From Paenibacillus sp. FSL R5-0623 (lineage in GTDB: Bacteria; Bacillota; Bacilli; Paenibacillales; Paenibacillaceae): DNA of 64,000 bases. Shown piece by piece: positions 1 to 9,456 of this stretch. Position numbers and translations under genes: made by a program. Where the stretch lies: positions 3,906,001 through 3,970,000 of the forward strand of contig NZ_CP150233.1 in the NCBI RefSeq assembly GCF_037974265.1, in the 5' to 3' direction. The notes below the pieces were generated by a model, which worked only from the letters and a program-made list of their open reading frames with translations, ran no database searches and was not told the DNA's origin. Every line of letters starts with the position of its first letter. The stretch's first letter is position 1.

Positions 1-227
1 ACGGAAGGAATCGTCAGGTTGATGATCAGCTCAATCTCAGGATCAGCCAAGATTTCGTCGACGCTGTATACGTTAGGAACGTTATAGGCTGCTGCCTGCT
101 CCTCGGCACGTTTCCGGTCGAGATCCGCAACAGCAACAAGTTCCAGCACCTCGAACCGATGACAGTTTTCCATATAAATACCGCTGATTTTACCGCAGCC
201 AATAATGCCTACTTTCATTGTTTTCAT
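1..227 (-). CDS. Gfo/Idh/MocA family oxidoreductase, N-terminal part (runs off the window)
   Basis: Only the first 75 codons are in the window; the gene continues beyond the left edge. The protein begins MKTMKVGIIGCGKISGIYME, a Rossmann-fold NAD(P)-binding start with the GxGxxS/G-type glycine pattern of the GFO_IDH_MocA family. It is followed by the usual beta-strand/acidic segment (VAVADLDRKRA). Such enzymes oxidise or epimerise sugars and inositols using NAD(P). A GGGAG ribosome binding site sits upstream of the ATG. It lies directly downstream of a ThuA-like gene and a second oxidoreductase of the same family on the same strand, so it is probably part of the same sugar-catabolic unit. The substrate cannot be inferred from this fragment. 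Confidence 0.85.
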   Translation of the reverse strand, partial: MKTMKVGIIGCGKISGIYMENCHRFEVLELVAVADLDRKRAEEQAAAYNVPNVYSVDEILADPEIELIINLTIPS

Positions 228-323
228 ACCTGGGGCTCCCTTCGCCGTGGATCAGAAATGGTTTATCCATTGAGGATGAATGGTTAATACTGAAGTTACG
301 TTTGCAATCAAACTACAATCTCA

Positions 324-1049
324 TTAGTTCTGGTTGTCCGCCATACCTGTGTACACTTCTGTTGATGCACTTACTCGACTCTTGGCAAGCTCTTTGCCTG
401 CTGCCGTCCATTTGAATCCACTGCGCATCATTTCAGTCACGGGTTTCATGTCTACAATGTCTGCATGGTGTCCCAGTGAGTTGTAGAATACCCGCCCTGC
501 ACCCCAGCGTTTCGTCCAGACAACAGGCATATCTACAGGGCCATTCGCCGCATGCGGACCAGTCACCACTGGAAAACGAGTGGTTGCCAGCACTTCCACT
601 GCCGGGTCTACGTGCAGGTAGTACTGTTCACTTTTCACCTGAAAATCTTCAATATGGTCCAATAACGGGCTAGAGCCACGCTTCATGTTCACCATGTACT
701 CCACACCATCATTACCTGGATGAGCAACCCATTGTCCACCCGTCATAAACTGCCAGTCTACGTTATTTCGGAAGGCATCACACATCCCGCCATGAATACC
801 AGCCAAGCCCACACCGCTCTGAACAGCCGCTGATACGTTATTGACGAGTTCTTGCTCAATCTGTCCCATTGTCCACAAAGGCACGATCAAATCCAGACCC
901 ATCAGCTTCTCTGCATCCGCATAAGACTCCAACGTATTCGAGACTTCAACCTCAAACTGCTCTTCCTTCAAAATACGTTCAAAAATCGCTGCTACCTGCT
1001 CCGGTTCATGTCCATCCCAGCCGCCCCATACAATCAGTGCTTTACTCAT
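324..1049 (-). CDS. ThuA-like domain protein
   Basis: A 241-residue protein resembling the ThuA (trehalose utilization) family, which has a class I glutamine-amidotransferase-like fold. It opens with KALIVWGGWDGHEP and contains the conserved core GLAGIHGGMCDAFR (around residues 80-95) and a later PVVWTKRWGAGRVFYNSLGH block (around residues 175-195), both typical of ThuA proteins. No signal peptide is seen, so it should be cytoplasmic. ThuA proteins commonly sit beside Gfo/Idh/MocA dehydrogenases in sugar-catabolism operons, as here between two of them; in Rhizobium they help metabolise disaccharide-derived keto-sugars. The ribosome binding site is weak (purine-rich GAAAGCGAG). The exact reaction is not known. 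Confidence 0.85.
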   Translation of the reverse strand: MSKALIVWGGWDGHEPEQVAAIFERILKEEQFEVEVSNTLESYADAEKLMGLDLIVPLWTMGQIEQELVNNVSAAVQSGVGLAGIHGGMCDAFRNNVDWQFMTGGQWVAHPGNDGVEYMVNMKRGSSPLLDHIEDFQVKSEQYYLHVDPAVEVLATTRFPVVTGPHAANGPVDMPVVWTKRWGAGRVFYNSLGHHADIVDMKPVTEMMRSGFKWTAAGKELAKSRVSASTEVYTGMADNQN

Positions 1050-1119
1050 CGTTTATTCACTCGCTTTCGCCTAGTTTAGTTGTGTTCAACCCTATTCCTG
1101 ACGTCACTGTCTTGCTTGC

Positions 1120-2292
1120 TCACATCTCTTCAAGCGTCACCCAACGCCGTTCTGTTACCGAACGTTCTACCGCTTCCAGTACAGCCTGACAAGCGACCCC
1201 ATCGTGGAAACTCGGTGATGGTTGGCGTCCTTCAGAGATCGCTGTCACCAGCTCCAGCATTTCATGGGTGAACGTGTGCTCGAATCCAATTGTATGTCCG
1301 GCAGGCCACCAGGCTTCGGCATATTTATGTGCCGGATCGGTTGCCAGTACACGGCGGAATCCCTGTACGTCCTCTTCATCCTTTGTGAAATACACTTCCA
1401 GTTCGTTCATCCGTTCAAAATCAAATCGTACACTGCCGAGACTGCCGTTAATCTCAAACGAGTTCGTACTCCGATGCCCAGCTGCAAAACGTGTAGCCTC
1501 GAAGCTGCCCAGCGCCCCTCCTGCGAATCGTGCCAGGAACAACGTCGCGTCATCGACGGTCACTTCTCCTTTCGGTGCATCCGCATTCGAACTGCCCTTG
1601 GCACTTAGTCCGGTCATCTCGGCTGCAAGTGGTCGTTCTTTGATAAATGTTTCGCTCATGCCGATGACTTCCTGGAATTCACCAACGAGGAAACGAGCCA
1701 GATCGATTAAGTGCGCGCCCAGATCCCCATGGGAACCAGAGCCAGCCACTTCTTTTTGTAAACGCCATACCAGCGGGAACGAAGGGTCCATAATCCAGTC
1801 CTGAAGGAAAAATGCACGGAAATGATAGATCTTACCCAGTCGTCCGCTCTCCACCAGATCCTTCGCTAACTGCACCGCTGGTGAGAAACGGTAGTTGAAC
1901 CCGACCATATGAGCGACTCCAGCATCCTCTGCTGCCTGAAGCATCTCACGCGAATCCGCAAGCGACAGGGCCAGAGGCTTCTCACAAAACAGATGTTTGC
2001 CTTGACGAGCCGCTTCCAGCGCAATTTCCTTATGGGCATCACTTGGCGCGTTAATATCAATCAGATCGATATCATCCCGCTTCACCAGTTCGCGCCAATC
2101 CGTTACACTTTCGGACCAACCGAACTGGCTCGCCGCCTCTTGAACTCCCTGCTCGTTACGTCCACAGATCACAGACATCTCAGGCTGCAGCGGAGCAGAC
2201 GGGAAAAACATCGGCAGACTGCGATAGGCATTACTGTGGGCCTTCCCCATAAACTTGTATCCAACCATTCCGACACGAAGACGATTTGACAT
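1120..2292 (-). CDS. Gfo/Idh/MocA family oxidoreductase
   Basis: A 390-residue NAD(P)-dependent sugar oxidoreductase candidate. The N-terminal Rossmann domain has VGMVGYKFMGKAHSNAYR. The EKP motif typical of this family (LFCEKPLALSLADSREML, around residue 95) carries the lysine expected to act in catalysis. A GFNYRFSPAVQLAK segment begins the C-terminal alpha/beta domain, and HGDLGAHLIDLARFLVG is the conserved substrate-binding helix. The start is the second of two in-frame ATGs, because GGAGG lies 8 nt before it but only 2 nt before the first. It follows the LacI-type regulator gene with a short gap holding an operator-like palindrome, and precedes the ThuA-like gene. Substrate unknown; an inositol-, glucose- or disaccharide-type ligand is likely. 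Confidence 0.9.
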   Translation of the reverse strand: MSNRLRVGMVGYKFMGKAHSNAYRSLPMFFPSAPLQPEMSVICGRNEQGVQEAASQFGWSESVTDWRELVKRDDIDLIDINAPSDAHKEIALEAARQGKHLFCEKPLALSLADSREMLQAAEDAGVAHMVGFNYRFSPAVQLAKDLVESGRLGKIYHFRAFFLQDWIMDPSFPLVWRLQKEVAGSGSHGDLGAHLIDLARFLVGEFQEVIGMSETFIKERPLAAEMTGLSAKGSSNADAPKGEVTVDDATLFLARFAGGALGSFEATRFAAGHRSTNSFEINGSLGSVRFDFERMNELEVYFTKDEEDVQGFRRVLATDPAHKYAEAWWPAGHTIGFEHTFTHEMLELVTAISEGRQPSPSFHDGVACQAVLEAVERSVTERRWVTLEEM

Positions 2293-2328
2293 GGTCATTT
2301 CCTCCTTTGGAATAATAAAAAGTCTTTC

Positions 2329-2344
2329 TATAGGTGTACCTATA
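2329..2344. promoter_or_regulatory. Inverted repeat, candidate operator between regulator and oxidoreductase genes
   Basis: TATAGGTGTACCTATA consists of 7-bp perfect arms (TATAGGT/ACCTATA) around a 2-bp spacer. It lies in the short gap just upstream of the oxidoreductase ribosome binding site and just after the stop of the LacI-type gene. An additional half-like ACCTATA occurs near position 3418, immediately upstream of the regulator start. LacI-family operators are short palindromes, so this may be a secondary binding site; that link is inference. Confidence 0.45.
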
Positions 2345-2346
2345 AA

Positions 2347-3396
2347 CTATTGACGGATAGAAGAAGCACGGATGATCAGTTCGGTAGGCAACAACGCTCT
2401 CGCTGATTCGGTTACCGCTACAACAGAGTTATTCGCTTTATGTGTGTCACCCACAGACCCATGCATAAGCTTCGATACTGCAAGTTCACCCATCTCGAAA
2501 AATGGAACCCTGACGCTGCTCAGCGGCGGAACCGCCATCTCGGCGGCATCGGAGTCGTCATAACCCACAAATGCCGGAAAATCCGCAGGTCCTATTCCCC
2601 GCTCACGCAAACCATGCATGACCCCAATTGCCATCCGGTCATTGGCCGCAAATACAGCATCAATCTCATGTAGGCGATCTGCTACAATCGCTGCCGCCTC
2701 AGTGCCGCTTCGTCTACTATAATTCCCCTCAAGCAATAGACTCGGGTCCAGCTCCATACCTGCTTCTTGCAGGCCAAGACAGACACCTTCCATTCGCTCC
2801 TGGCTGTTGGAATAGCTGTCCGGACCATTGAGAAAAGCGATTTTGCGATACCCCTGATCCGTAAGATGACGTATGGCAAGCCTGCTTCCTTCCACATGAT
2901 CCGCATCCACTTCCGTGAACGATTGGCCCTCAAAGTGCTGATTCATGACACAGAATGGGTGTCCTTCCTGATGAAGCTGCTGCATGGCAGCCAGTTCTTC
3001 AGGATCATCTCTGGCACCAAGGATAATGCAGGCGTCCACTTTCTGACGCCGGAACAGATCTGTATAATTCATCACTTCTCCCGGTGTCCGGAACATAACC
3101 AACAGGTCCATGCCATTATCTCTCGCTTTGCTCCCGATCCCACTCAGCATTTCCGAGAAAAAATACGCCGAGAACAGATGCGCCTTCGGAACATAAGGTA
3201 ATACCACGCCAAGATTCCCGCTTTTACTTCTGGCAAAACTGCGAGCAAGAGCGCTGGGCACATAGCCTAGCTGTTCGGAAGCTTCAAGAACCTTGCGGCG
3301 TGTCTCTTCTTTAATAGGACCTACCCCATTCAGCACCCGGGAGACCGTCGCCTCGGAAACACCCGCAAGATCAGCCACTTCTTTACGAGATGCCAT
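2347..3396 (-). CDS. LacI family transcriptional regulator
   Basis: A 349-residue DNA-binding repressor. The N-terminus MASRKEVADLAGVSEATVSR is the classic LacI helix-turn-helix, followed by the hinge helix (ASEQLGYVPSALARSFA). The rest is a periplasmic-binding-protein-like effector domain (from about residue 60) with the typical YRKIAFLNGP and AVFAANDRMAIGVM blocks. The ATG start is preceded by AAGGGGG at 8 nt; an upstream in-frame GTG lies inside that ribosome binding site and is unlikely to be used. The effector is probably a sugar derived from the substrate of the adjacent oxidoreductase/ThuA cluster. A perfect palindrome at its own promoter suggests autoregulation. Confidence 0.93.
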   Translation of the reverse strand: MASRKEVADLAGVSEATVSRVLNGVGPIKEETRRKVLEASEQLGYVPSALARSFARSKSGNLGVVLPYVPKAHLFSAYFFSEMLSGIGSKARDNGMDLLVMFRTPGEVMNYTDLFRRQKVDACIILGARDDPEELAAMQQLHQEGHPFCVMNQHFEGQSFTEVDADHVEGSRLAIRHLTDQGYRKIAFLNGPDSYSNSQERMEGVCLGLQEAGMELDPSLLLEGNYSRRSGTEAAAIVADRLHEIDAVFAANDRMAIGVMHGLRERGIGPADFPAFVGYDDSDAAEMAVPPLSSVRVPFFEMGELAVSKLMHGSVGDTHKANNSVVAVTESARALLPTELIIRASSIRQ

Positions 3397-3454
3397 GAAT
3401 TTCACCCCCTTCTAGCTCACCTATAAATGATGTAATAATTAAAAATCGATATTT

Positions 3455-3497
3455 ATGTACGCGCGTACATTTTCTCATGCCATGTAACCGTTGTCAA
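3455..3497 (-). promoter_or_regulatory. Promoter with LacI-type palindromic operator
   Basis: ATGTACGCGCGTACAT (3455-3470) is a perfect 16-bp palindrome with a central CG, the usual form of LacI-family operators. On the minus strand it immediately follows a -35 box TTGACA (3492-3497) and, 17 bp later, a weak -10 GAAAAT (3469-3474) that overlaps the palindrome edge. Bound repressor would block this promoter, which drives the lacI-like gene and probably the downstream catabolic genes. Binding by this particular regulator is inferred from position. Confidence 0.7.
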
Positions 3498-3509
3498 TGC
3501 TTTTAACAT

Positions 3510-3551
3510 AAAAAATAATGAGAGCTCGGGTTAATCCAAGCCCTCATTATT
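3510..3551 (-). terminator. Intrinsic terminator after glpX
   Basis: AATAATGAG and CTCATTATT form a 9-bp stem with an internal GGG/CC-rich loop region; on the minus strand it is followed by a run of T residues (ATTTTTTATG). It lies downstream of the class II fructose-bisphosphatase gene. Confidence 0.7.
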
Positions 3552-3677
3552 ATCATGCCAGAGATGGTACGTTCATTGAATCCGAGCACCTGTAATCCTA
3601 GGGGTTCAAGTTACTTATCAAACACACTACAACAATTACGGTTGATCCTATTTGTTCGATTAATTGGAGAGTACAGC

Positions 3678-4760
3678 TCACAACGTCGTTGTAACGCCAA
3701 GATCAACGGAGGATTGGCTGAACTCAGCCTGCTCCTTTGTTTTCGCATGACTCGGAATGCGATCCGAGGGTTCTGGCGTGGATTGCAGCTGTCTTACTTT
3801 GTGCAGTACTTCTTTGTTCGGCAGGAAGTGTTGGGAACGAATAAACCGAATTGTTTTGGTTTTGGCACGCATAACAATCGAATCCGTCTCGGCACGATCA
3901 TCCGCAAGATACCGGACCCCTCCCAAGATCTCACCTGGCGTCACACCTGTTGCGGCAAAAATGACGTCCTCCGTGCCGATCATATCCTGCATCGTTAACA
4001 CTTTGTAAGGATTGTCAATTCCCATCTGCAAGCAGCGCTGGAATTCGTCTGCGTTGGCAGGCATCAGACGACCTTGAATCTCACCCCCAAGACAAGATAG
4101 TGCTGCGGCAGCCAGCACACCTTCTGGCGCTCCTCCAGATCCGACATACAGATCAATGCCCGCCTCGGGGAAGGCAGGTGCCATTGCACCCGCAACATCA
4201 CCGTCACTGAGGAACTTAATTCTCACGCCAACCTTGCGTAGCGTCTTGATTGTGCTTTCATGTCGTACACGATCCAGAATCATCACAGTGAGGTCCGAGA
4301 TGTTTTTGTTTAATGCGGCAGCGGCTTTCTCCAGTGTGACTTCAACCGGGTCTTCAATGCTGACCTTGCCTACAAGCGCAGGCCCTACCGCCAGTTTCTC
4401 CATGTACATGTCCGGTGCGTGGAGCAGGTTACCTTTTCCCGCCACTGCAATAACCGATAGAGCGTTGTTCAGTCCTTTGGCCACGATTTCTGTACCTTCG
4501 AGCGGGTCTACAGCCACGTCAACCTCAGGGCCCTCAGCGTTGCCCACTTCCTCGCCGATGTACAACATGGGTGCTTCATCCATTTCTCCTTCACCGATTA
4601 CCACCGTGCCGCGAATGGACACGGAATCGAACATGGCGCGCATGGCCAAAGTAGCCGCTTCATCTGCACTGTTCTTGTCGCCTCGTCCCATCCAGGGTGC
4701 TGAAGCTAACGCAGCCAATTCTGTTACTCTGACAATTTCCAACGCCAGTTCGCGTTCCAT
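3678..4760 (-). CDS. glpX: Class II fructose-1,6-bisphosphatase
   Basis: A 360-residue protein matching GlpX-type fructose-1,6-bisphosphatases, which remove the 1-phosphate of fructose 1,6-bisphosphate in gluconeogenesis with divalent metal. The start MERELALEIVRVTELAALAS and WMGRGDKNSADEAAT are close to B. subtilis GlpX. The metal/phosphate-binding segments VVIGEGEMDEAPMLYIGE and VDVAVDPLEGTEIVAKG (around residues 50-95), YVGSGGAPEGVLAA and the GVTPGEILGGVRY block are all present. The ATG was chosen over an upstream in-frame TTG because AAGGAAG lies about 9 nt before it. The C-terminal tail after about residue 325 is proline/serine/threonine-rich and less conserved. It appears monocistronic, with its own terminator. 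Confidence 0.95.
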   Translation of the reverse strand: MERELALEIVRVTELAALASAPWMGRGDKNSADEAATLAMRAMFDSVSIRGTVVIGEGEMDEAPMLYIGEEVGNAEGPEVDVAVDPLEGTEIVAKGLNNALSVIAVAGKGNLLHAPDMYMEKLAVGPALVGKVSIEDPVEVTLEKAAAALNKNISDLTVMILDRVRHESTIKTLRKVGVRIKFLSDGDVAGAMAPAFPEAGIDLYVGSGGAPEGVLAAAALSCLGGEIQGRLMPANADEFQRCLQMGIDNPYKVLTMQDMIGTEDVIFAATGVTPGEILGGVRYLADDRAETDSIVMRAKTKTIRFIRSQHFLPNKEVLHKVRQLQSTPEPSDRIPSHAKTKEQAEFSQSSVDLGVTTTL

Positions 4761-5449
4761 TTTTTCCCACTTCCTTTCCAATTTCCAAAAGCATAACGTG
4801 AAAGCGGTACTAAATCCATCGCAAATCCATATGAAATTGATCTATAATCGGCGTCGTAGCGCCTTTCGAAGGATTCATACCTTATTTATCCAATTAATAT
4901 GTTGGTTGATTTCGCTCCTTTTTTGGGCTGGTTTTAAGAGTCCAATCCACCTGATTTCTTACTTGGATATTAATTTTATTTTCCATTTTCCGCTCTAAAA
5001 CTAAATAATTCAACATGGTGGATTAACACGTCCGTTTCATGCGCAAAAAAATTCTTATAACATGAGGTATATACAACTTATATCGTGATTATTAAGAACA
5101 TGCTGCTATCTAACAAATTCCGAACGAAAACGATTTTAGGCTGACCGTTCAAACGTAGAAAAACTAATAAATTGTAAGGATGATCCTTGGGATCAGCTTA
5201 TTACCTTCACGATTATTGAGCTAATTTATACGACAATGATGTATTAATCAGGCCTTTAACTTTTGTTAAAGCCATAGATGCAGCTTATGGAGGTCATCGA
5301 AAATAATAAGTTTACATAATATTTATTATGTATTAATCTTCATCTATTTCTTCATTTTATTATTCAATGGTTTTGACAAAACATAAAAAAGCCCGAAAGA
5401 ATTCTGCTTAATGGCATTTTTCTCCCAAGCTTTTCCGTCGATGATCCAG
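4761..5449. other. Long AT-rich intergenic stretch
   Basis: No convincing coding region was found here. The DNA is visibly more AT-rich than its surroundings. It contains two small inverted repeats: TGATCC/GGATCA around a 3-nt loop (5181-5195), and TTTAAC/GTTAAA extended by GGC/GCC (5251-5273). The right-hand part (near 4760) must hold the glpX promoter, which I could not assign to clear boxes. A decayed gene is possible but no frame shows recognisable homology. Confidence 0.6.
5385..5421 (-). terminator. Probable intrinsic terminator after paiA
   Basis: AAAAAAGCC and GGCATTTTT form a 9-bp stem with one mismatch; the paired A and T tracts provide a U-run in either direction. It sits just downstream of the acetyltransferase gene. 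Confidence 0.5.
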
Positions 5450-5971
<522 letters not shown>

Positions 5972-6004
5972 CTATAATCACATTCCTTTATCATGTTAAT
6001 CATT

Positions 6005-6067
6005 TGTTGCAAATGCAATAAAAAAGTATTACATTGAATTTAACTCAATTTTGTTGTATTTGCAACA
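6005..6067. promoter_or_regulatory. Two operator-like repeats in the paiA/yczE divergent promoter region
   Basis: TTGCAAATGCAA (6007-6018) and TTGTATTTGCAA (6054-6065) are near-identical sites in opposite orientation, extended by TGTTG on the outer side. Each is itself (nearly) palindromic, of form TTGYA-NN-TGCAA, and their centres are 47 bp apart. The arrangement, spanning the gap between two divergent genes, is typical for a dimeric repressor controlling both. The regulator is not identified in this window. Confidence 0.55.
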
Positions 6068-6093
6068 TAATATAAAAGAAGAGGTTGAATGAA

Positions 6094-6711
6094 TTGAAAT
6101 ATGTTCTTTTTGTCGCAGGTATTCTAATCTTAACGCTTGGTATTTCCCTCACCATTCAATCTGAACTGGGTACTTCACCGTTTGACGCACTGCTGGTAGG
6201 GTTGTCACAACATGTAGGCCTAAGTGTAGGGAGCTGGGAAGTCATCCTTGCTTTCCTGTTAATCGGATGTAATTCGCTGTTGAAGCAGCAAAAACCCGAG
6301 TTTCTGGGACTCGTCACCGCATTCATTACTGGTGTGGGGATTGATATATGGCTTTATGTATCTGATTTCTTGATTACGCCCGAAGTTTGGTACACCAAAT
6401 TGATAACTTTTGTCATTGGTTTAGTGATCATCAGTATCGGCACAGCAATCTATTTACAGACTAATTTCGCACCCATTCCGATTGACCGCTTAACATTAAT
6501 CCTGCATGAACTCACCCGAACTCCTTTATTTATATCGAGAACATTGATTTATTTTGTATTTTTAATGCTCGCATTCCTGCTTGGTGGGCCAATCGGGCTT
6601 GGAACGTTGATAACCGTATGTTGTGCAGGTGTACTTCTTCAGTTCATCATGGGCCATACAAAAAGGATAATAGATCGCATATTAACAGACATGGATATCG
6701 TCACATACTAA
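6094..6711 (+). CDS. YczE/YitT-like integral membrane protein
   Basis: A 205-residue polytopic membrane protein with about five hydrophobic helices. The first segment (VLFVAGILILTLGISLTIQS) followed by ELGTSPFDALLVGLSQH and later GTAIYLQTNFAPIPIDRLTL is the pattern of the YczE/YyaS family of uncharacterised membrane proteins. I place the start at a TTG 9 nt after AAGAGG; an earlier in-frame TTG touches the ribosome binding site directly. It is transcribed away from paiA with shared operator-like sites. Function unknown; YczE in B. subtilis has been linked to surfactin production, but nothing here shows that. Confidence 0.75.
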   Translation: MKYVLFVAGILILTLGISLTIQSELGTSPFDALLVGLSQHVGLSVGSWEVILAFLLIGCNSLLKQQKPEFLGLVTAFITGVGIDIWLYVSDFLITPEVWYTKLITFVIGLVIISIGTAIYLQTNFAPIPIDRLTLILHELTRTPLFISRTLIYFVFLMLAFLLGGPIGLGTLITVCCAGVLLQFIMGHTKRIIDRILTDMDIVTY

Positions 6712-6757
6712 AAATGAAAAAGAACATTCCGTCTAATTGGTGTACACCTTCTACACC

Positions 6758-6797
6758 ATAAAAAGGCTGGATCAGAGGTTCAACCCCTGATCCAGCC
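6758..6797 (-). terminator. Strong intrinsic terminator after the mannanase gene
   Basis: GGCTGGATCAG and CTGATCCAGCC form a perfect 11-bp stem; on the minus strand it ends in TTTTT. It also separates the convergent yczE-like gene. Confidence 0.9.
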
Positions 6798-6818
6798 CAT
6801 TAAACGTGCTATCTAACT

Positions 6819-9398
6819 TTACGGCTCAATTCCCCATACCAGCTGACCGTTCACATACCCGGTAACCTTATCATGGCTTGCGAACTGACTACCGGTTGCC
6901 TTGAACGAGTAATCATCAGTCTGTGTGTAATTCGTCCAATTGTTCTTGGAAAAACGTGCTTGAACCTCTGCGCTCTGGCCTGCATTCAGTGATCCCGCTG
7001 CACTTGTAAAGCCCACTTCAAGATAATGATCCGCTCCGGCAACTGGAGTCTCCAGTTTAACGAATTGGCTCGTTACATTTGTGCTGCCCATACTGGCCCA
7101 GTCGGACCAGAAACTCTGAGCTTCCTCCCCGTCAATGGTATAGTAATACCGGAGTTTTACATCACTTAGCGGAATAGCCGAATTGCCTGAGTTGACCAGC
7201 TTGAACTTGGGTGAGACACCGTTGGCGGATGCACTTGTATTGCCGTTAAAAGCTTGAATCGTCAAATCCCCCGCAGGTACAGTAACCGTGCTGTCTACTA
7301 CATTCACTGTAAGTTCAGCGTTATTGCCTCCATTAAAGTGAAAGGTCAATACGTTCTCGCCCAGCGGCAGTGCAGCAAGGTAGGAATGGTTCAGAACAAC
7401 AGCAGAGCTGGACGCTGTATAATTCTGACCTGATATAAGCGTAGCATTCCCCTTCGTGATGCTTGTAAGCTGACGGCCATTTAGGGTGAGAGATACGTTA
7501 ATATCCTGTGACGGAGTCGTCGCTTTATCAAATGTTGCATTCACAGGAGAAATCACAGCATTTGTACCCGGTGTTGAATCCACAATTTTGACTTTTAACA
7601 CAGGGTCCTGACCTTGATTAAAATCCAGAACAATCGAATGCTCGCCAACTGGCAGGGTTGCCAGATAAGCTTTTTTCAACAGCAATGTGCTTCCGTTCAA
7701 GGTATAGTCTGTCGTTGCGGTCAACGCATTGTTGCCTGCCCGGAGAGCAGTTAGCGTATTGCCGTTTGCATTCACGGTTACGGTTTTATCGCTTTGATTG
7801 GGTGTGTATTTGTCAAATTCAACGTTTCCAGGTGTGATGGATGCACTGGGGGTGGGATTGTTAACCTTTAGATTTGGCAGCTCATCCAACGTAATGACAT
7901 AATCACTTTGATAAAGCGTTTTCAATGTTGCCGGGTAATTGAACGCAGAACTCATCAGATGCTCGCCATACCAAGGGCAGAAGTACAGCCATCCTGATTT
8001 CTCTTCGGTCAGATTCTTCACGCTTGGGATTGTGTCATTCTCCGTCATGGCTACCATTTTCGTACCGTTCGTCAACTCAACAAGCTTATAGAAAATCGAG
8101 GTAATCGCATCCTCATTCGGTACGCCAGACAAACCGTCATAACGGTTGTAAATCGTATTGTATTTATCATATCCGACAAGATCTACCTGATCATCGCCCG
8201 GATACCAGGCAGGAGAAGTACTGTATACATAACTGTTGTAGGTCCAGATCAGATTATGCAAACCATACGTCTCCGTAAGTTCGGTATACAGCAGATCCCA
8301 TAGCTCTTTGTACACTTCTGCGCCTGCCGAAGCCCACCAGAACCATGCACCTTCCCCGTTCAGCCCGCCGTTGCCTTCTGCTTCATGATATGGACGGAAC
8401 AGAACCGGCACGTTGTTATCTTGCAAAATCAGCAATTGTTCTGCCAGATCCTCGATGGTCATCATCACGTATTGATACTCTTTGGTACCGGGAATTACCG
8501 CATTCGCTGTATTAAAATTCGTTTCTGTCGGTTTGTAGGTAGCCTCTTTCCAATCCACAAATTCCCCAAGCTCATACGTATTGAAATTACGAGGTACATT
8601 GATATGCCAGGAAGCTGTTGCAATACCTTCACGGTTATTCACCCAATCAATCATACGATCGGTTGTACCGTCCTCCCAACCATACAACGGATTATAGTTC
8701 ATCAAATCAAAACCGCGGATAGCCGGATACTTTCCGGTAAGATCATGAATCCACTCGAATTCAAGCTCTGTATCTCCGTCATTCCCTCCTCCGTAGATTT
8801 CTTGCTGACCAGAAATAATGTTGTTTCCGTATACCTCCGTTAAATAATTCATCAAAATTTGAGTTTCCGGTGTAGCTTCAGGATCAGTGAGAATTGGCTG
8901 CACATTCAGGGGATCCAGATCAGCATGATCCACTGTGAAGGTATCAAAATAAGCGAAGCCCCAACCAGCCTTTAGCTCAATCGTGTTGGTACCCTGATTC
9001 AACTTATGAAAACCAAAATCAAAATTCGACCACGTAGTCGTGTAAGGTAGCATATACGCCCCCTTGGTAACACCATTCACGTTTAAATTTTGTGACCTGC
9101 CATCTGCACTGAGCTCCTGCATATATCGTGTGGAGATCGCGTACATGCCGGTTTCCGGGACAGTAACTGTGAAGGTTAATGTGCCAGAGTTCTGCATCCA
9201 GACAAATCCATCCCCCGAGAATCCGGGCTTGGGTTGTCCATAGATTGAAGTAACCACTTGAAGATCCGGGGTGAGCTGCGCATTTTCGCTTTCGATGGTG
9301 AACAGTGGGGTGTCTGCATGAACGGGCGCTGTCATTAATCCAAGCAGTAGGGCCAATGCCAGCATCATTGCGGTTGCCTTTTTGAGCAAATTTTTCAT
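6819..9398 (-). CDS. Secreted multimodular GH26 beta-mannanase (CBM35-GH26-X2-X2-CBM3)
   Basis: An 859-residue extracellular polysaccharidase. A signal peptide (KKATAMMLALALLLGLMTA, cleavage near APVHA) precedes a CBM35-like module (about residues 30-155), a GH26 catalytic domain (about 165-500), two tandem X2-type beta-sandwich modules (about 520-605 and 615-700) and a C-terminal CBM3 cellulose-binding module (about 710-859, ending GQLVWGIEP). In GH26 the acid/base glutamate lies in RPYHEAEG (about residue 339) and the nucleophile in VAMTENDTI (about residue 453). GH26 enzymes mainly hydrolyse beta-1,4-mannan; CBM3 suggests targeting to cellulose-associated plant wall mannan. The start is the ATG before KNLLKK; another ATG three codons upstream also fits. 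A cre-like site lies at its promoter. Confidence 0.92.
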   Translation of the reverse strand: MKNLLKKATAMMLALALLLGLMTAPVHADTPLFTIESENAQLTPDLQVVTSIYGQPKPGFSGDGFVWMQNSGTLTFTVTVPETGMYAISTRYMQELSADGRSQNLNVNGVTKGAYMLPYTTTWSNFDFGFHKLNQGTNTIELKAGWGFAYFDTFTVDHADLDPLNVQPILTDPEATPETQILMNYLTEVYGNNIISGQQEIYGGGNDGDTELEFEWIHDLTGKYPAIRGFDLMNYNPLYGWEDGTTDRMIDWVNNREGIATASWHINVPRNFNTYELGEFVDWKEATYKPTETNFNTANAVIPGTKEYQYVMMTIEDLAEQLLILQDNNVPVLFRPYHEAEGNGGLNGEGAWFWWASAGAEVYKELWDLLYTELTETYGLHNLIWTYNSYVYSTSPAWYPGDDQVDLVGYDKYNTIYNRYDGLSGVPNEDAITSIFYKLVELTNGTKMVAMTENDTIPSVKNLTEEKSGWLYFCPWYGEHLMSSAFNYPATLKTLYQSDYVITLDELPNLKVNNPTPSASITPGNVEFDKYTPNQSDKTVTVNANGNTLTALRAGNNALTATTDYTLNGSTLLLKKAYLATLPVGEHSIVLDFNQGQDPVLKVKIVDSTPGTNAVISPVNATFDKATTPSQDINVSLTLNGRQLTSITKGNATLISGQNYTASSSAVVLNHSYLAALPLGENVLTFHFNGGNNAELTVNVVDSTVTVPAGDLTIQAFNGNTSASANGVSPKFKLVNSGNSAIPLSDVKLRYYYTIDGEEAQSFWSDWASMGSTNVTSQFVKLETPVAGADHYLEVGFTSAAGSLNAGQSAEVQARFSKNNWTNYTQTDDYSFKATGSQFASHDKVTGYVNGQLVWGIEP

Positions 9399-9456
9399 CA
9401 ATTCCATCTTCCTTCCCAAGTGAAATATGATAATGAAATGTCAATGAACCCATTCA

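Noticed and set aside
4985..5340. Decayed gene in the AT-rich gap downstream of paiA
   Set aside because: Short phrases such as LTFVKAIDAAYGG appear in one frame, but no consistent frame or recognisable family was found.
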